From contig CBDCWW010000014.1 of NCBI GenBank assembly GCA_965223585.1, positions 496,001 to 560,000 on the forward strand: a stretch of 64,000 nt of DNA, given 5' to 3'. The DNA is from CBDCVN01 sp965223585. GTDB taxonomy: Bacteria > Deinococcota > Deinococci > Deinococcales > Trueperaceae. Position numbers and translations under genes: made by a program. The notes beneath the pieces are model-generated. The model searched no databases, was not told where the DNA came from, and saw nothing but the letters and a program-made list of their open reading frames with translations. Positions 8,171-15,494 of this stretch are shown here, piece by piece. Each line of letters opens with the position of its first letter. The stretch's first letter is position 1.

Positions 8171-9305
8171 AACACCTGACATATTAATATTTGCTCCACC
8201 ACAAAGCCGTCGGGTAAAGGCTTATCAGCAAAGCTTAGCTAGTTATAATTTGCCACCAGCTAGGGTAATTGCTTACACTGATTACCTTCTTGGTAAAGTG
8301 TCTCTTCATAATGAAGTGCGCCAAGATACTATTATTCGTATTGAATCTTCGGGTGAAGATGTTGAAGCCGAAAAGCTTATCCTACTAGCAAATGACAATA
8401 AGAGTGAGGATTACCAATATCTATCACCAGCACAAATTATGGCACTAGAACTAGACAAAGGAGCTCTTATGCCTACAAGGCAATGGTTCTTGGGCTTTTG
8501 CAAAACTTTAAACCACATCAAACAAGAACTTAAAGCTTGTCCAAATCACAGGCTTATGAATAGCCCTGTTGATATTATGACTATGTTTGATAAGCATGCT
8601 ACTCACACAAGGCTTGAACAAGCAGGCATTAGTGTTCCACCCAAACTTAATAAAGTTAATAACTTCGATGAGCTGCAAGAGGCAATGGGTGTGAAAGGTT
8701 GGAATAGAGTCTTTGTGAAAATGGCTCATGGCTCGAGCGCAACAGGCGTAGTAGCACTAGAAACAAATGGTCAACGCTGGCAGGCCACTACTACTGTGAA
8801 AATTATACAAGGTCACAATGGGGTGTTTGCTTATAACTCAAGAAAATTACTAAAATATACTGATCTAAACAGCATTCGCACATTAATAAATATCCTTTGC
8901 TCCCACCACATTCATGTTGAACGCTGGCTACCAAAAGCAAGTATTAACGGACATGTTTTTGATTTGCGAGTTGTAGTAATTGCAGGAAAGGCTAAACATG
9001 TACTTGTACGCTTAGCCAGTGGGCCCATTACAAATTTGCATCTGGGTAATAAACGTGGTGATTGGGATGCTGTTAGAAAACGCTTGGGTGAACAAGTTTG
9101 GCATTCTCTTAAAACAAATTGTGAAAATGCCTTGAAATGCTTTCCTAATAGTTTGTATGCAGGAGTGGATGTGCTAGTATCACCAAGCTTTACTAAACAT
9201 GCAATCCTAGAATTGAATGCCTTTGGTGATTACCATAAAGGGGTCTTAAATGAGGGGTTAGATACATATGGTGCGCAACTAAAAGCATTAGGAGTTTTGA
9301 TTTGA
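8136..9305 (+). CDS. STM4014 family ATP-grasp-like protein
   Basis: The protein of about 385-389 aa resembles ATP-grasp ligases. It has an N-terminal Rossmann-like segment (ILIFAPPQSRR), a central RVFVKMAHGSSATGVVAL region that fits the ATP-binding lysine and glycine loop, and a C-terminal YAGVDVLVSP with ILELNAFGDYHKG that supplies metal-binding acidic residues. Such enzymes join a carboxylate to an amine through an acyl phosphate. The substrate is unknown. The ATG at 8136 overlaps STM4015; an ATG at 8151 is also possible. It overlaps STM4013 by 4 bp, so translation is coupled. One CTCGAG site is inside. Confidence 0.82.
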   Translation: MMTGVMSPLVNKTPDILIFAPPQSRRVKAYQQSLASYNLPPARVIAYTDYLLGKVSLHNEVRQDTIIRIESSGEDVEAEKLILLANDNKSEDYQYLSPAQIMALELDKGALMPTRQWFLGFCKTLNHIKQELKACPNHRLMNSPVDIMTMFDKHATHTRLEQAGISVPPKLNKVNNFDELQEAMGVKGWNRVFVKMAHGSSATGVVALETNGQRWQATTTVKIIQGHNGVFAYNSRKLLKYTDLNSIRTLINILCSHHIHVERWLPKASINGHVFDLRVVVIAGKAKHVLVRLASGPITNLHLGNKRGDWDAVRKRLGEQVWHSLKTNCENALKCFPNSLYAGVDVLVSPSFTKHAILELNAFGDYHKGVLNEGLDTYGAQLKALGVLI

Positions 9306-10099
9306 TTGATGCTAGGGCCCTAGTAGGCAAAGCAACTATACTTTTTATAACCTTTGACAGCTTGCGTTTAGATGTAGCGCAACGTGCATTAGAAAGGGGC
9401 TTAACGCCAAATCTTGCAGAAGCTCTACCAAATAAATGTTGGGAAGCTAGACACACACCTGCGACTTTCACTTACCCTGCCCACCATGCATTCTTTACTG
9501 GCTTTTTACCAGCACCTATTAGTCCAAAACGTCATTTGAGGCTATTTGCATCTAGATTTGCAGGCAGTCAAACAATCTCAAAAAAAACCTTCCTTTTTAA
9601 TGAAGCAACTTTACCTGAAGCTTTAGCAACAAGAGGTTATCATACAGTTTGCATTGGCGGAGTAGCTTTCTTTAACCTCAGGAGCAAGCTTGGTTCAGTT
9701 TTACCAAGCCTTTTTCAAGAAAAACACTGGCATCCTAGTTTTGGTGTTACTAGCCCTTATTCAACTAAAAATCAAATTATCTGTGCCCTAAATGTACTGA
9801 AGTCCTTGCCCCACTCAAAGTTGGTCTTTTTATTTATAAATGTTTCAGCTACTCATAGACCCTCGAGTATTTTCTTGGAAGGTGCAGAGAAAGACTCTAT
9901 AGAAACCCAGATGGCAGCACTTGCCTATGCAGATTCACAGTTGCCTTTACTTTTTGAGGCTTTAGCTGAACGTGGGCCATACTTGTCCATCCTTTGCTCC
10001 GATCATGGTACAATGTTTGGTGAGGATGGCTATAAAGGCCACAGAATTGCTCACCCTGCTATCTGGAATGTTCCATATGCAGAGTGTTTGCAGAAATAG
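9302..10099 (+). CDS. STM4013/SEN3800 family hydrolase (alkaline-phosphatase-like)
   Basis: This 265-aa protein belongs to the alkaline phosphatase/sulfatase fold. FITFDSLRLD supplies the first metal-binding aspartate, TPATFTYPAHHAFFTG contains the likely nucleophile Thr, and CSDHGTMFGEDGYKGHR carries the Asp-His pair of the second metal site. It is the third member of the STM4015-4014-4013 operon. The family name is known from Salmonella, but its substrate is not. There is no signal peptide, so it acts in the cytosol. The partner radical SAM genes STM4012 and STM4011 are not adjacent but lie at 52.7-54.9 kb. Confidence 0.85.
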   Translation: MIDARALVGKATILFITFDSLRLDVAQRALERGLTPNLAEALPNKCWEARHTPATFTYPAHHAFFTGFLPAPISPKRHLRLFASRFAGSQTISKKTFLFNEATLPEALATRGYHTVCIGGVAFFNLRSKLGSVLPSLFQEKHWHPSFGVTSPYSTKNQIICALNVLKSLPHSKLVFLFINVSATHRPSSIFLEGAEKDSIETQMAALAYADSQLPLLFEALAERGPYLSILCSDHGTMFGEDGYKGHRIAHPAIWNVPYAECLQK

Positions 10100-10146
10100 C
10101 TCCTTCAAGACACCTGTTATCAGTTTTGCCTAGCTAAGGCTTAATA

Positions 10147-10542
10147 ATGAAGAAAATAATTCTCCTAAGTGGATTAATGGTTATTATAACTGCTTGTGAC
10201 TTAATTGATTCCAAAGCTTGTACTCTTGAGTTTCGTTATTTCACTCTAAAGGTGCTGGATCCTCAAGGACAACCTGCTAATTCTGTTGCTATCACCATTT
10301 ATTCTAAAAAGGACAACTTTCCTTTTGATCCTTGCAAAGACAGTTATTGTGAGGGCTTTGAAACTCAATCTGGTAGCTATATAATTTTCCATGATGGACT
10401 CGAGCTAAATAGCAAACCAGAAACTGTTATTGTTGAAGGGGAAAAAGATAACCTTAGTTTCTACTCAGAGCACTTATTTAGTCATGATGGGTGCCATATA
10501 AATAAGCTATCTGGCCCTAATTTAGTTACTCTTGCCTCCTAA
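10147..10542 (+). CDS. Small lipoprotein with possible CarboxypepD_reg-like fold
   Basis: The 131-aa product starts with a lipoprotein signal peptide (MKKIILLSG, lipobox ITAC with C17). The mature part has a beta-rich segment (FTLKVLDPQGQPANSVAITIYS) that resembles carboxypeptidase-regulatory/transthyretin-like domains. It also contains several cysteines (DPCKDSYC, HDGC) that could form disulfides outside the cytosol. The function is not recognised. It follows the STM4013 gene by 47 bp and could be cotranscribed, but nothing else ties it to that set. Confidence 0.65.
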   Translation: MKKIILLSGLMVIITACDLIDSKACTLEFRYFTLKVLDPQGQPANSVAITIYSKKDNFPFDPCKDSYCEGFETQSGSYIIFHDGLELNSKPETVIVEGEKDNLSFYSEHLFSHDGCHINKLSGPNLVTLAS

Positions 10543-10557
10543 TTTGTCTAATATGCT

Positions 10558-11307
10558 ATGAACATCTTGATTACGGGTACAACAAGTGGCATTGGTCTAG
10601 AGCTAGCCAAGCTTTATTCTGCCAAACAGCACGTAAAAATAATTTTACTAGGGCGCAAACCCTTAAAAGAGCTTGATGGGGATCTCTTTAATGCTAAAAA
10701 TTACTGCCAAGTTGATCTTACTAACAGTAATTGTGTCAATATAGTACTGGACTTTTTGCAAGAGATCAATGTATCTCAGGTAAGTTTACTCATACATAAT
10801 GCAGGCATTGGTTACTTTGGTCCTACCGAAGACCAAACAGATAAAAGCATAACAGAAGTTATAAAAACCAACCTCTACACACCATTAAGATTAACTCATG
10901 CCCTTATACCTTTTTTAAAGAGAGATAAGGGCAAAGTCGTTTTAATAAGCTCTGTAGCTGTATACTTGCCAACACCAGACTATGTTGTTTATACTGCCAG
11001 CAAAGCAGCACTTGATAGTTTTGCCCGAAACTTAAGAGCTGAGGGTGACGTCCGTGTACAAGTTATTCACCCCGGAGCAACAAAAACAAATATGGCTGTT
11101 AAAAGTGGTTTGCCTCTTGAAAAGATAAATGCCTCGAAATGGCCTAGTGCTGCAAAGGTTGCTAAGGGCATTAAATGTAACATAGAAGCTAATGACCTTG
11201 ATGCTGCAATTAGCTTAACCAATAAAATACTAAGGCTTTTAGGGCACTATTTTGCATGGTTGCTAGATAGTGTTTTTCTTTGGAGAAAAAGAAAGCGAAG
11301 TGCCTAG
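10558..11307 (+). CDS. Short-chain dehydrogenase/reductase
   Basis: This is a classical SDR of 249 aa. The cofactor loop is TGTTSGIG (residues 6-13), NAG appears in LLIHNAGIGY, the catalytic Ser is in VLISSVAVY, and the YTASK pair supplies Tyr and Lys. It should oxidise or reduce an alcohol/ketone with NAD(P)H. Its substrate cannot be told. A hydrophobic C-terminal segment (LLGHYFAWLLDSVFLW) may associate with the membrane. It converges on dnaJ, with a palindromic dispersed repeat between the two genes. Confidence 0.9.
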   Translation: MNILITGTTSGIGLELAKLYSAKQHVKIILLGRKPLKELDGDLFNAKNYCQVDLTNSNCVNIVLDFLQEINVSQVSLLIHNAGIGYFGPTEDQTDKSITEVIKTNLYTPLRLTHALIPFLKRDKGKVVLISSVAVYLPTPDYVVYTASKAALDSFARNLRAEGDVRVQVIHPGATKTNMAVKSGLPLEKINASKWPSAAKVAKGIKCNIEANDLDAAISLTNKILRLLGHYFAWLLDSVFLWRKRKRSA

Positions 11308-11440
11308 GCACAATATACTTGTGAACTTCTGTTGGAATCAGGACCAGTAGGTAGTAGATAGTAGGATTTCATTATGCTATCTACTAAATTCTAACTACCT
11401 CTAGGCACTAATTACCCTAGAAGTATTCACAAAAACTTTT
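11300..11440. repeat. Dispersed palindromic repeat, copy A
   Basis: A block with near-inverted ends (ATACTTGTGAACTTCT at 11315-11330 and AGAAGTATTCACAA at 11419-11432) encloses a hairpin, TAGTAGATAG pairing with CTATCTACTA. A perfect palindrome GTGCCTAGGCAC (11300-11311) abuts it. Read on the minus strand it aligns with copy B at 37877-38026. It lies between the convergent SDR and dnaJ genes, so it may also act as a bidirectional terminator. Confidence 0.7.
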
Positions 11441-11449
11441 ACCTCCTAT

Positions 11450-12577
11450 TTACGAAACCTCAGCTTTAGTACGTTTAAAAAAGCCTTTAATGCGCTCCAC
11501 TAATGATTCGTGTTCTTCAATTTCTTCACCCACCTCTGCTGCAAAAGTTTCTAGGGCTTCTTTAGCTTTGGGGCTTAGATTCTTAGGTACAACAACATTA
11601 GCAGTTACTACCAAGTCTCCCATGCCAAAACGCTGTAATCTCGGCATTCCTTTACTACGCAGTCTAAATTGTTTGTTGGGCTGTGTCCCTGCTGGTATAG
11701 TTAGAACTTCAGGACCATCCATAGTAGGGATTTCAAAAGCTGAACCCAAAGTAACTTGTGCTAAACCAAGGTTAAGTTTGTAGTGCAAGTCATCACCATC
11801 ACGTGTGAAATGCTTGTGTGGTTTTAAATTGATAGAAACATATAAATCACCGGGGCTACCACCTTCTAAACCAACGTTGCCTTCGTTAGGAATGCGTACA
11901 CGATAGCCTGAATCTATGCCTTTAGGAAGTTGTACTTCTACAGTTTCATGCACCTTACTGCGCCCGCTACCCACACATTTGCCACAAGGTGTAGTGATGA
12001 TTTCCCCTGCACCACGGCACTGTGGGCAAGTACGTGAAGTAACCATAGCACCTAAAAATGATTGAGTTTGTTGGCGTATTTGACCTGCACCATTGCAACT
12101 AGGACAAGTTTGCTTACCTTCACTGCCGGGTTCAGAGCGTGAACCATTGCAACGGTCACAAGTAGTTAAGCGGTCAACTTTCACTTCAACAGTGGAGCCT
12201 TCTCTAGCTTGCTCGAGCGTAATAGTCAAATCAGCTTGTAAATCTTCACCTTGTAAGCCCTGTCTTGCCTGAGCGCCTGAAAAACCACCGCCAAAACCAA
12301 AACCCTGTCCCATAACAGAGTTAAAAAGATCAAAAATATCACCTGTGAAGGTAGCACCGGGGTCAGCAGTGCCAAAACGGTCATAACGACTGCGCTTCTC
12401 TGTATCAGAAAGAACGCCATAGGCTTCATTAATTTGCTTAAATTTTTCAGCAACTTCAGGATCATTAGCGTTTCTATCTGGATGATACTTCATTGCCAAC
12501 TTACGATAAGCTGACTTAATTTCCTGTGCAGAAGCGCTTTTAGTTACTCCTAAAAGTTCATAATAATCTGTTGCCAT
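11450..12577 (-). CDS. dnaJ: Chaperone protein DnaJ
   Basis: This is a complete type I DnaJ of 375 aa. The J-domain carries HPD at residues 32-34. It is followed by a short G/F-rich linker (FGFGGGFSG), four zinc-binding motifs (CDRCNGS, CPSCNGAG, CPQCRGAG, CGKCVGSG) and the two beta-sandwich C-terminal domains. It stimulates DnaK ATP hydrolysis and delivers unfolded substrates. Neither dnaK nor grpE is next to it. A TATAAT lies 7 nt before the ATG with no Shine-Dalgarno site, so the mRNA is probably leaderless. An IS begins only 24 bp upstream of the ATG and replaces the native -35 region. One CTCGAG site lies within. Confidence 0.97.
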   Translation of the reverse strand: MATDYYELLGVTKSASAQEIKSAYRKLAMKYHPDRNANDPEVAEKFKQINEAYGVLSDTEKRSRYDRFGTADPGATFTGDIFDLFNSVMGQGFGFGGGFSGAQARQGLQGEDLQADLTITLEQAREGSTVEVKVDRLTTCDRCNGSRSEPGSEGKQTCPSCNGAGQIRQQTQSFLGAMVTSRTCPQCRGAGEIITTPCGKCVGSGRSKVHETVEVQLPKGIDSGYRVRIPNEGNVGLEGGSPGDLYVSINLKPHKHFTRDGDDLHYKLNLGLAQVTLGSAFEIPTMDGPEVLTIPAGTQPNKQFRLRSKGMPRLQRFGMGDLVVTANVVVPKNLSPKAKEALETFAAEVGEEIEEHESLVERIKGFFKRTKAEVS

Positions 12578-12584
12578 AAAATCT

Positions 12585-12590
12585 ATTATA
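12585..12590 (-). promoter_or_regulatory. -10 hexamer of a leaderless dnaJ promoter
   Basis: TATAAT on the minus strand ends 7 nt before the dnaJ ATG at 12577, with no ribosome-binding site between. The -35 position falls inside the neighbouring IS end. Confidence 0.6.
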
Positions 12591-12601
12591 ACTAATCAAA
12601 C

Positions 12602-13613
12602 CTGGAATTACGCAGGAGGGAAAATAAAGTAAAATAGGGCTCAATCAAAACCAAGGAGCCCTAAGATGAGTCTAACACAAAGGATAGTTAAAGCACTAGA
12701 AGCCATATTGAAAGCAGTTGAGGCAAGTGGTTCTTCAGCCATGGCAGATGGAATGGACTGTGCACACGATACTATCTATAGAGCATTGTTAATAGACTCG
12801 ATTTTAGCAAAGGTAAGTGAGATAGCCATAGGCTTAAAAATGCTGGTAGGTGGACTTGAAGGGGGCTACTTGGTTCTTGATGATACAGTAATAGCCAGAT
12901 CAGGAAGGGGAAAAATGTGGCTACCGAAATTACGAGATGGCAATGGACACTATTGCTATGGTTTCGGGATAGTGCTGCTGATCTGGACAGATGGTAAAGT
13001 GCGAATACCGTTAAAGATCAAACTTTACTTTGGAGAGGTAAGTAAGCAAGAACTAGCATTGGAGCTATTAGCATGGGCAAAAGAAAAAGGGCTAAAACCT
13101 GATTATGTACTATTTGACTCATGGTACGGTTCAAAGAAGATTCTGAAGCAGATACATGCCTACGGTTGGTCGTTTGTGACGCGATTAAAGAGGAACAGAG
13201 TGCTGCGAGGAAAGCAGTTGAAAAGGCATAGAGGACCCTACTGGACAAAAGTAGGAAAGCTAAGAGGAATGGACTTTGAAGTGAAGATAGTGAGGAGAGG
13301 GAAGAAATACTATGTGACAAACGATTTAGAGCTAGAGGACAAAGAGATAATAGGGCATTATAAGGTGAGACAGGGAATAGAAGAGGTGATAAGAGGGCTA
13401 AAGCAAGAGCTAGGGTGGCAAGGATTCAGATATAGAACAGAACAAACAATAGGAGGGCATTTAGGGTTAGGAGTAGTAGCTTATGGGCTTATAGAGGTAG
13501 CTCGTAGAGAGAGCAAGCAATCATTTTACAGATACCGTAGGGGACTAATCTCTGGTCGCATTGACCCACCTCTAGACCTTCTGGACTCGCTTCCTCAAGC
13601 TGCGTAATTCCAG
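12602..13613 (+). mobile_element. 1-kb insertion sequence with CTGGAATTACGCAG ends
   Basis: The element is 1012 bp, bounded by a perfect 14-bp inverted repeat (CTGGAATTACGCAG at 12602-12615 and its complement at 13600-13613). The six bases TCAAAC are duplicated at 12596-12601 and 13614-13619, so the insertion is intact and fairly recent. It holds one transposase and no CTCGAG site. Confidence 0.93.
12666..13607 (+). CDS. DDE transposase (IS4/IS701-like, DDE_Tnp_1 type)
   Basis: The 313-aa transposase shows LVLDDTVIARSG (D72/D73), YVLFDSWYGS (D151) and HYKVRQGIEEVIRGLKQELG (E239 or E240), the three acidic residues of the DDE superfamily. The start ATG is preceded by CCAAGGAGCCCTAAG, a good ribosome-binding site. 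The stop lies 6 bp before the end of the element, inside the terminal repeat. It is unrelated to the 480-aa transposase found twice elsewhere in the window. Exact IS family assignment needs a database search. Confidence 0.9.
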   Translation: MSLTQRIVKALEAILKAVEASGSSAMADGMDCAHDTIYRALLIDSILAKVSEIAIGLKMLVGGLEGGYLVLDDTVIARSGRGKMWLPKLRDGNGHYCYGFGIVLLIWTDGKVRIPLKIKLYFGEVSKQELALELLAWAKEKGLKPDYVLFDSWYGSKKILKQIHAYGWSFVTRLKRNRVLRGKQLKRHRGPYWTKVGKLRGMDFEVKIVRRGKKYYVTNDLELEDKEIIGHYKVRQGIEEVIRGLKQELGWQGFRYRTEQTIGGHLGLGVVAYGLIEVARRESKQSFYRYRRGLISGRIDPPLDLLDSLPQAA

Positions 13614-13917
13614 TCAAACTATAAAATCTATATGATTGACACTCAAATTTGAGGACATAGAGATATCTAGATAAATTCTTTCCTTAATGTAGGGCAACTT
13701 AACACCACAAATCAAAAAAACGCTTTCACTTAATCAACATCTATAAACCCTTCTAGAGCAGCCATTTAACGCCATTTTAACACTACTTCCATTAATCTAC
13801 ATTTATGGAAAGAGAAGTTTAAGGTTAACCTGATTAACAAAGGTCTTTTTATAAAAGCCAAAAGTTCTTCTCATTCCATAAAACAACATGTTGTTTGTCT
13901 TAAGAAAGGAAAGAATT
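13614..13917. other. Intergenic region after the IS
   Basis: Apart from the TCAAAC duplication this 304-bp stretch holds no recognisable gene. It must contain the promoter of the following lipoprotein, whose Shine-Dalgarno AAGGAAAG is visible 6 bp before the ATG at 13918. Confidence 0.5.
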
Positions 13918-15213
13918 ATGTATAAAACCTTTAAAGTAATTCTCTTTGGAATCTTAGGGCTTTTAGTCTTAAGTGCTTGCCAAAACACTACCCAACCCAC
14001 ACCTAAAGTTGCAACAGAGGTGGAAAATTTTGAGGAGCTAGAATTTGCCTTGGGTGAGAACCCACAGCTAGACTTCATTGATTCCAAAGAAGGACAAGTA
14101 GAAACTCAGGAAGTAAAAGATGGTGCCCACAAATTCGCCAACCTATGGGCACACAACGCCACTAGTCAAACCTTCTACACACCTAGTCTATCATATCAAT
14201 ATAACAGACGTATTGACTATATTCCGGGGCTAAGTACAAATACTTACCCTCTTCAAAATAATGTTGTTAGAAAGCTTGGTACAGGCTACTACTTAGCTGT
14301 CCTCAAAAACTTTAATGGTTATGGTGGTATAGCCCATGTAACTGCTTATGGTACGAAGAATTATTGTAAACCATACTTTTGGTTTCCTGTAAGCACTAAC
14401 ACCTATGTTTATGTAGTTTGCTATACGTCCAGTGGGGCTCGAGCAGACTCCAAGTTTAACCTCTTATTCTACAAAAACTCAAACACTCTAACCAAACATG
14501 GCCTTGCTTATGTTCTTTCACATAAGACAACCTCACATACACCCTCTTACTTCTATCAGTACAATTCTCGTGGTAGCTTCAATAGTGTTGCAAAATTAGG
14601 CGTAGGCTACTATGAAGTTACATTCCGTAGGATGAATAGAGATGCTAGTGAGCAGAACAAAGGAGGCACAGTTCTTGTAAGTGCTTATGGCTATAACTCT
14701 AATCGTTGTAAGGTTCGTAATTGGTATTCCTCAGGCACTAGCATAAAAGCTCGAGTTCTCTGTCGTAATTCTAATGGTGTGAATGTAGATACTCTTTTCA
14801 CTGCAACATTTATGAGAGAGCCGGGTACTCTGGGCATCCCTCAAAACAACAAGTATGAACTAAAATCTCATTATGTTTGGAATAGCAATGCCAACTCTGC
14901 TCTTAATGTTTGGTTTACTCCTAGCCTCTTTTATCAGGCATACCATACTGCTTTACCTGCTCCAGCTCCCGCAAGCCGTATAAGAAGGACTGGTACAGGT
15001 CAGTATCAAGTATACATACCGGGATTAAAAGCTTCAAATAAAACCAATGTGCAAGTAACCGCCTATGGTTCTAGCATCTCACATTGTAATGTACGCAACT
15101 GGACTGGTGGTACCACACGTACCTATGTGAATGTATATTGCTTTAAACAAAATGGTAAATTTATCAATTCTAGCTTTACTTTGCACTACGAAACTAATGA
15201 TCGATATAATTAA
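13918..15213 (+). CDS. Lipoprotein with three tandem Cys-pair beta domains
   Basis: I start at ATG 13918, which follows AAGGAAAG and gives a lipoprotein signal (MYKTFKVILFG, lipobox LSAC); an upstream ATG at 13888 has no such site. The mature protein of about 410 aa is three diverged copies of one domain. Each has YTPS/FTPS near its start, a GTGYY-type turn, VTAYG or VSAYG, then a first Cys, a Trp, and a second Cys in a VYVVC/ARVLC/VNVYC strand before G-x(3-6)-F-x-L. The paired cysteines suggest one disulfide per domain. It is surface- or periplasm-facing with unknown function. A strong terminator follows. Confidence 0.75.
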   Translation: MYKTFKVILFGILGLLVLSACQNTTQPTPKVATEVENFEELEFALGENPQLDFIDSKEGQVETQEVKDGAHKFANLWAHNATSQTFYTPSLSYQYNRRIDYIPGLSTNTYPLQNNVVRKLGTGYYLAVLKNFNGYGGIAHVTAYGTKNYCKPYFWFPVSTNTYVYVVCYTSSGARADSKFNLLFYKNSNTLTKHGLAYVLSHKTTSHTPSYFYQYNSRGSFNSVAKLGVGYYEVTFRRMNRDASEQNKGGTVLVSAYGYNSNRCKVRNWYSSGTSIKARVLCRNSNGVNVDTLFTATFMREPGTLGIPQNNKYELKSHYVWNSNANSALNVWFTPSLFYQAYHTALPAPAPASRIRRTGTGQYQVYIPGLKASNKTNVQVTAYGSSISHCNVRNWTGGTTRTYVNVYCFKQNGKFINSSFTLHYETNDRYN

Positions 15214-15238
15214 TAGTTTTTAAAAACCAGCCTTTAAG

Positions 15239-15271
15239 TTTGGGAAGTTTAAGCTACTTCCCAAATTTTTT
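15239..15271 (+). terminator. Rho-independent terminator
   Basis: A 10-bp perfect stem TTTGGGAAGT / ACTTCCCAAA with a 7-nt loop is followed by a T run. It ends the lipoprotein gene at 13918-15213. Confidence 0.88.
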
Positions 15272-15494
15272 ATTTAAGTAAGGCCTCTCTGTCTTTTTTC
15301 GTAGAACGTCGACGATTGGCAAGAAGATTATATCTCAAGCCAAAGACAATCCTAACTATAAAAACTTACTAGCTCAGCAGGAATACTAATTGAGAGTTTT
15401 GATATGGTAGTACGTTTATTCATACCTTATGGTGTACTCAAAAAGTTATCTGTAAAACTTAAATTTCAAGGAAGCTTGTTAGTATAAAGACATA

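Noticed and set aside
13018..13320. 100-codon ORF opposite the transposase
   Set aside because: It is a serine-rich shadow of the transposase frame without start signals.
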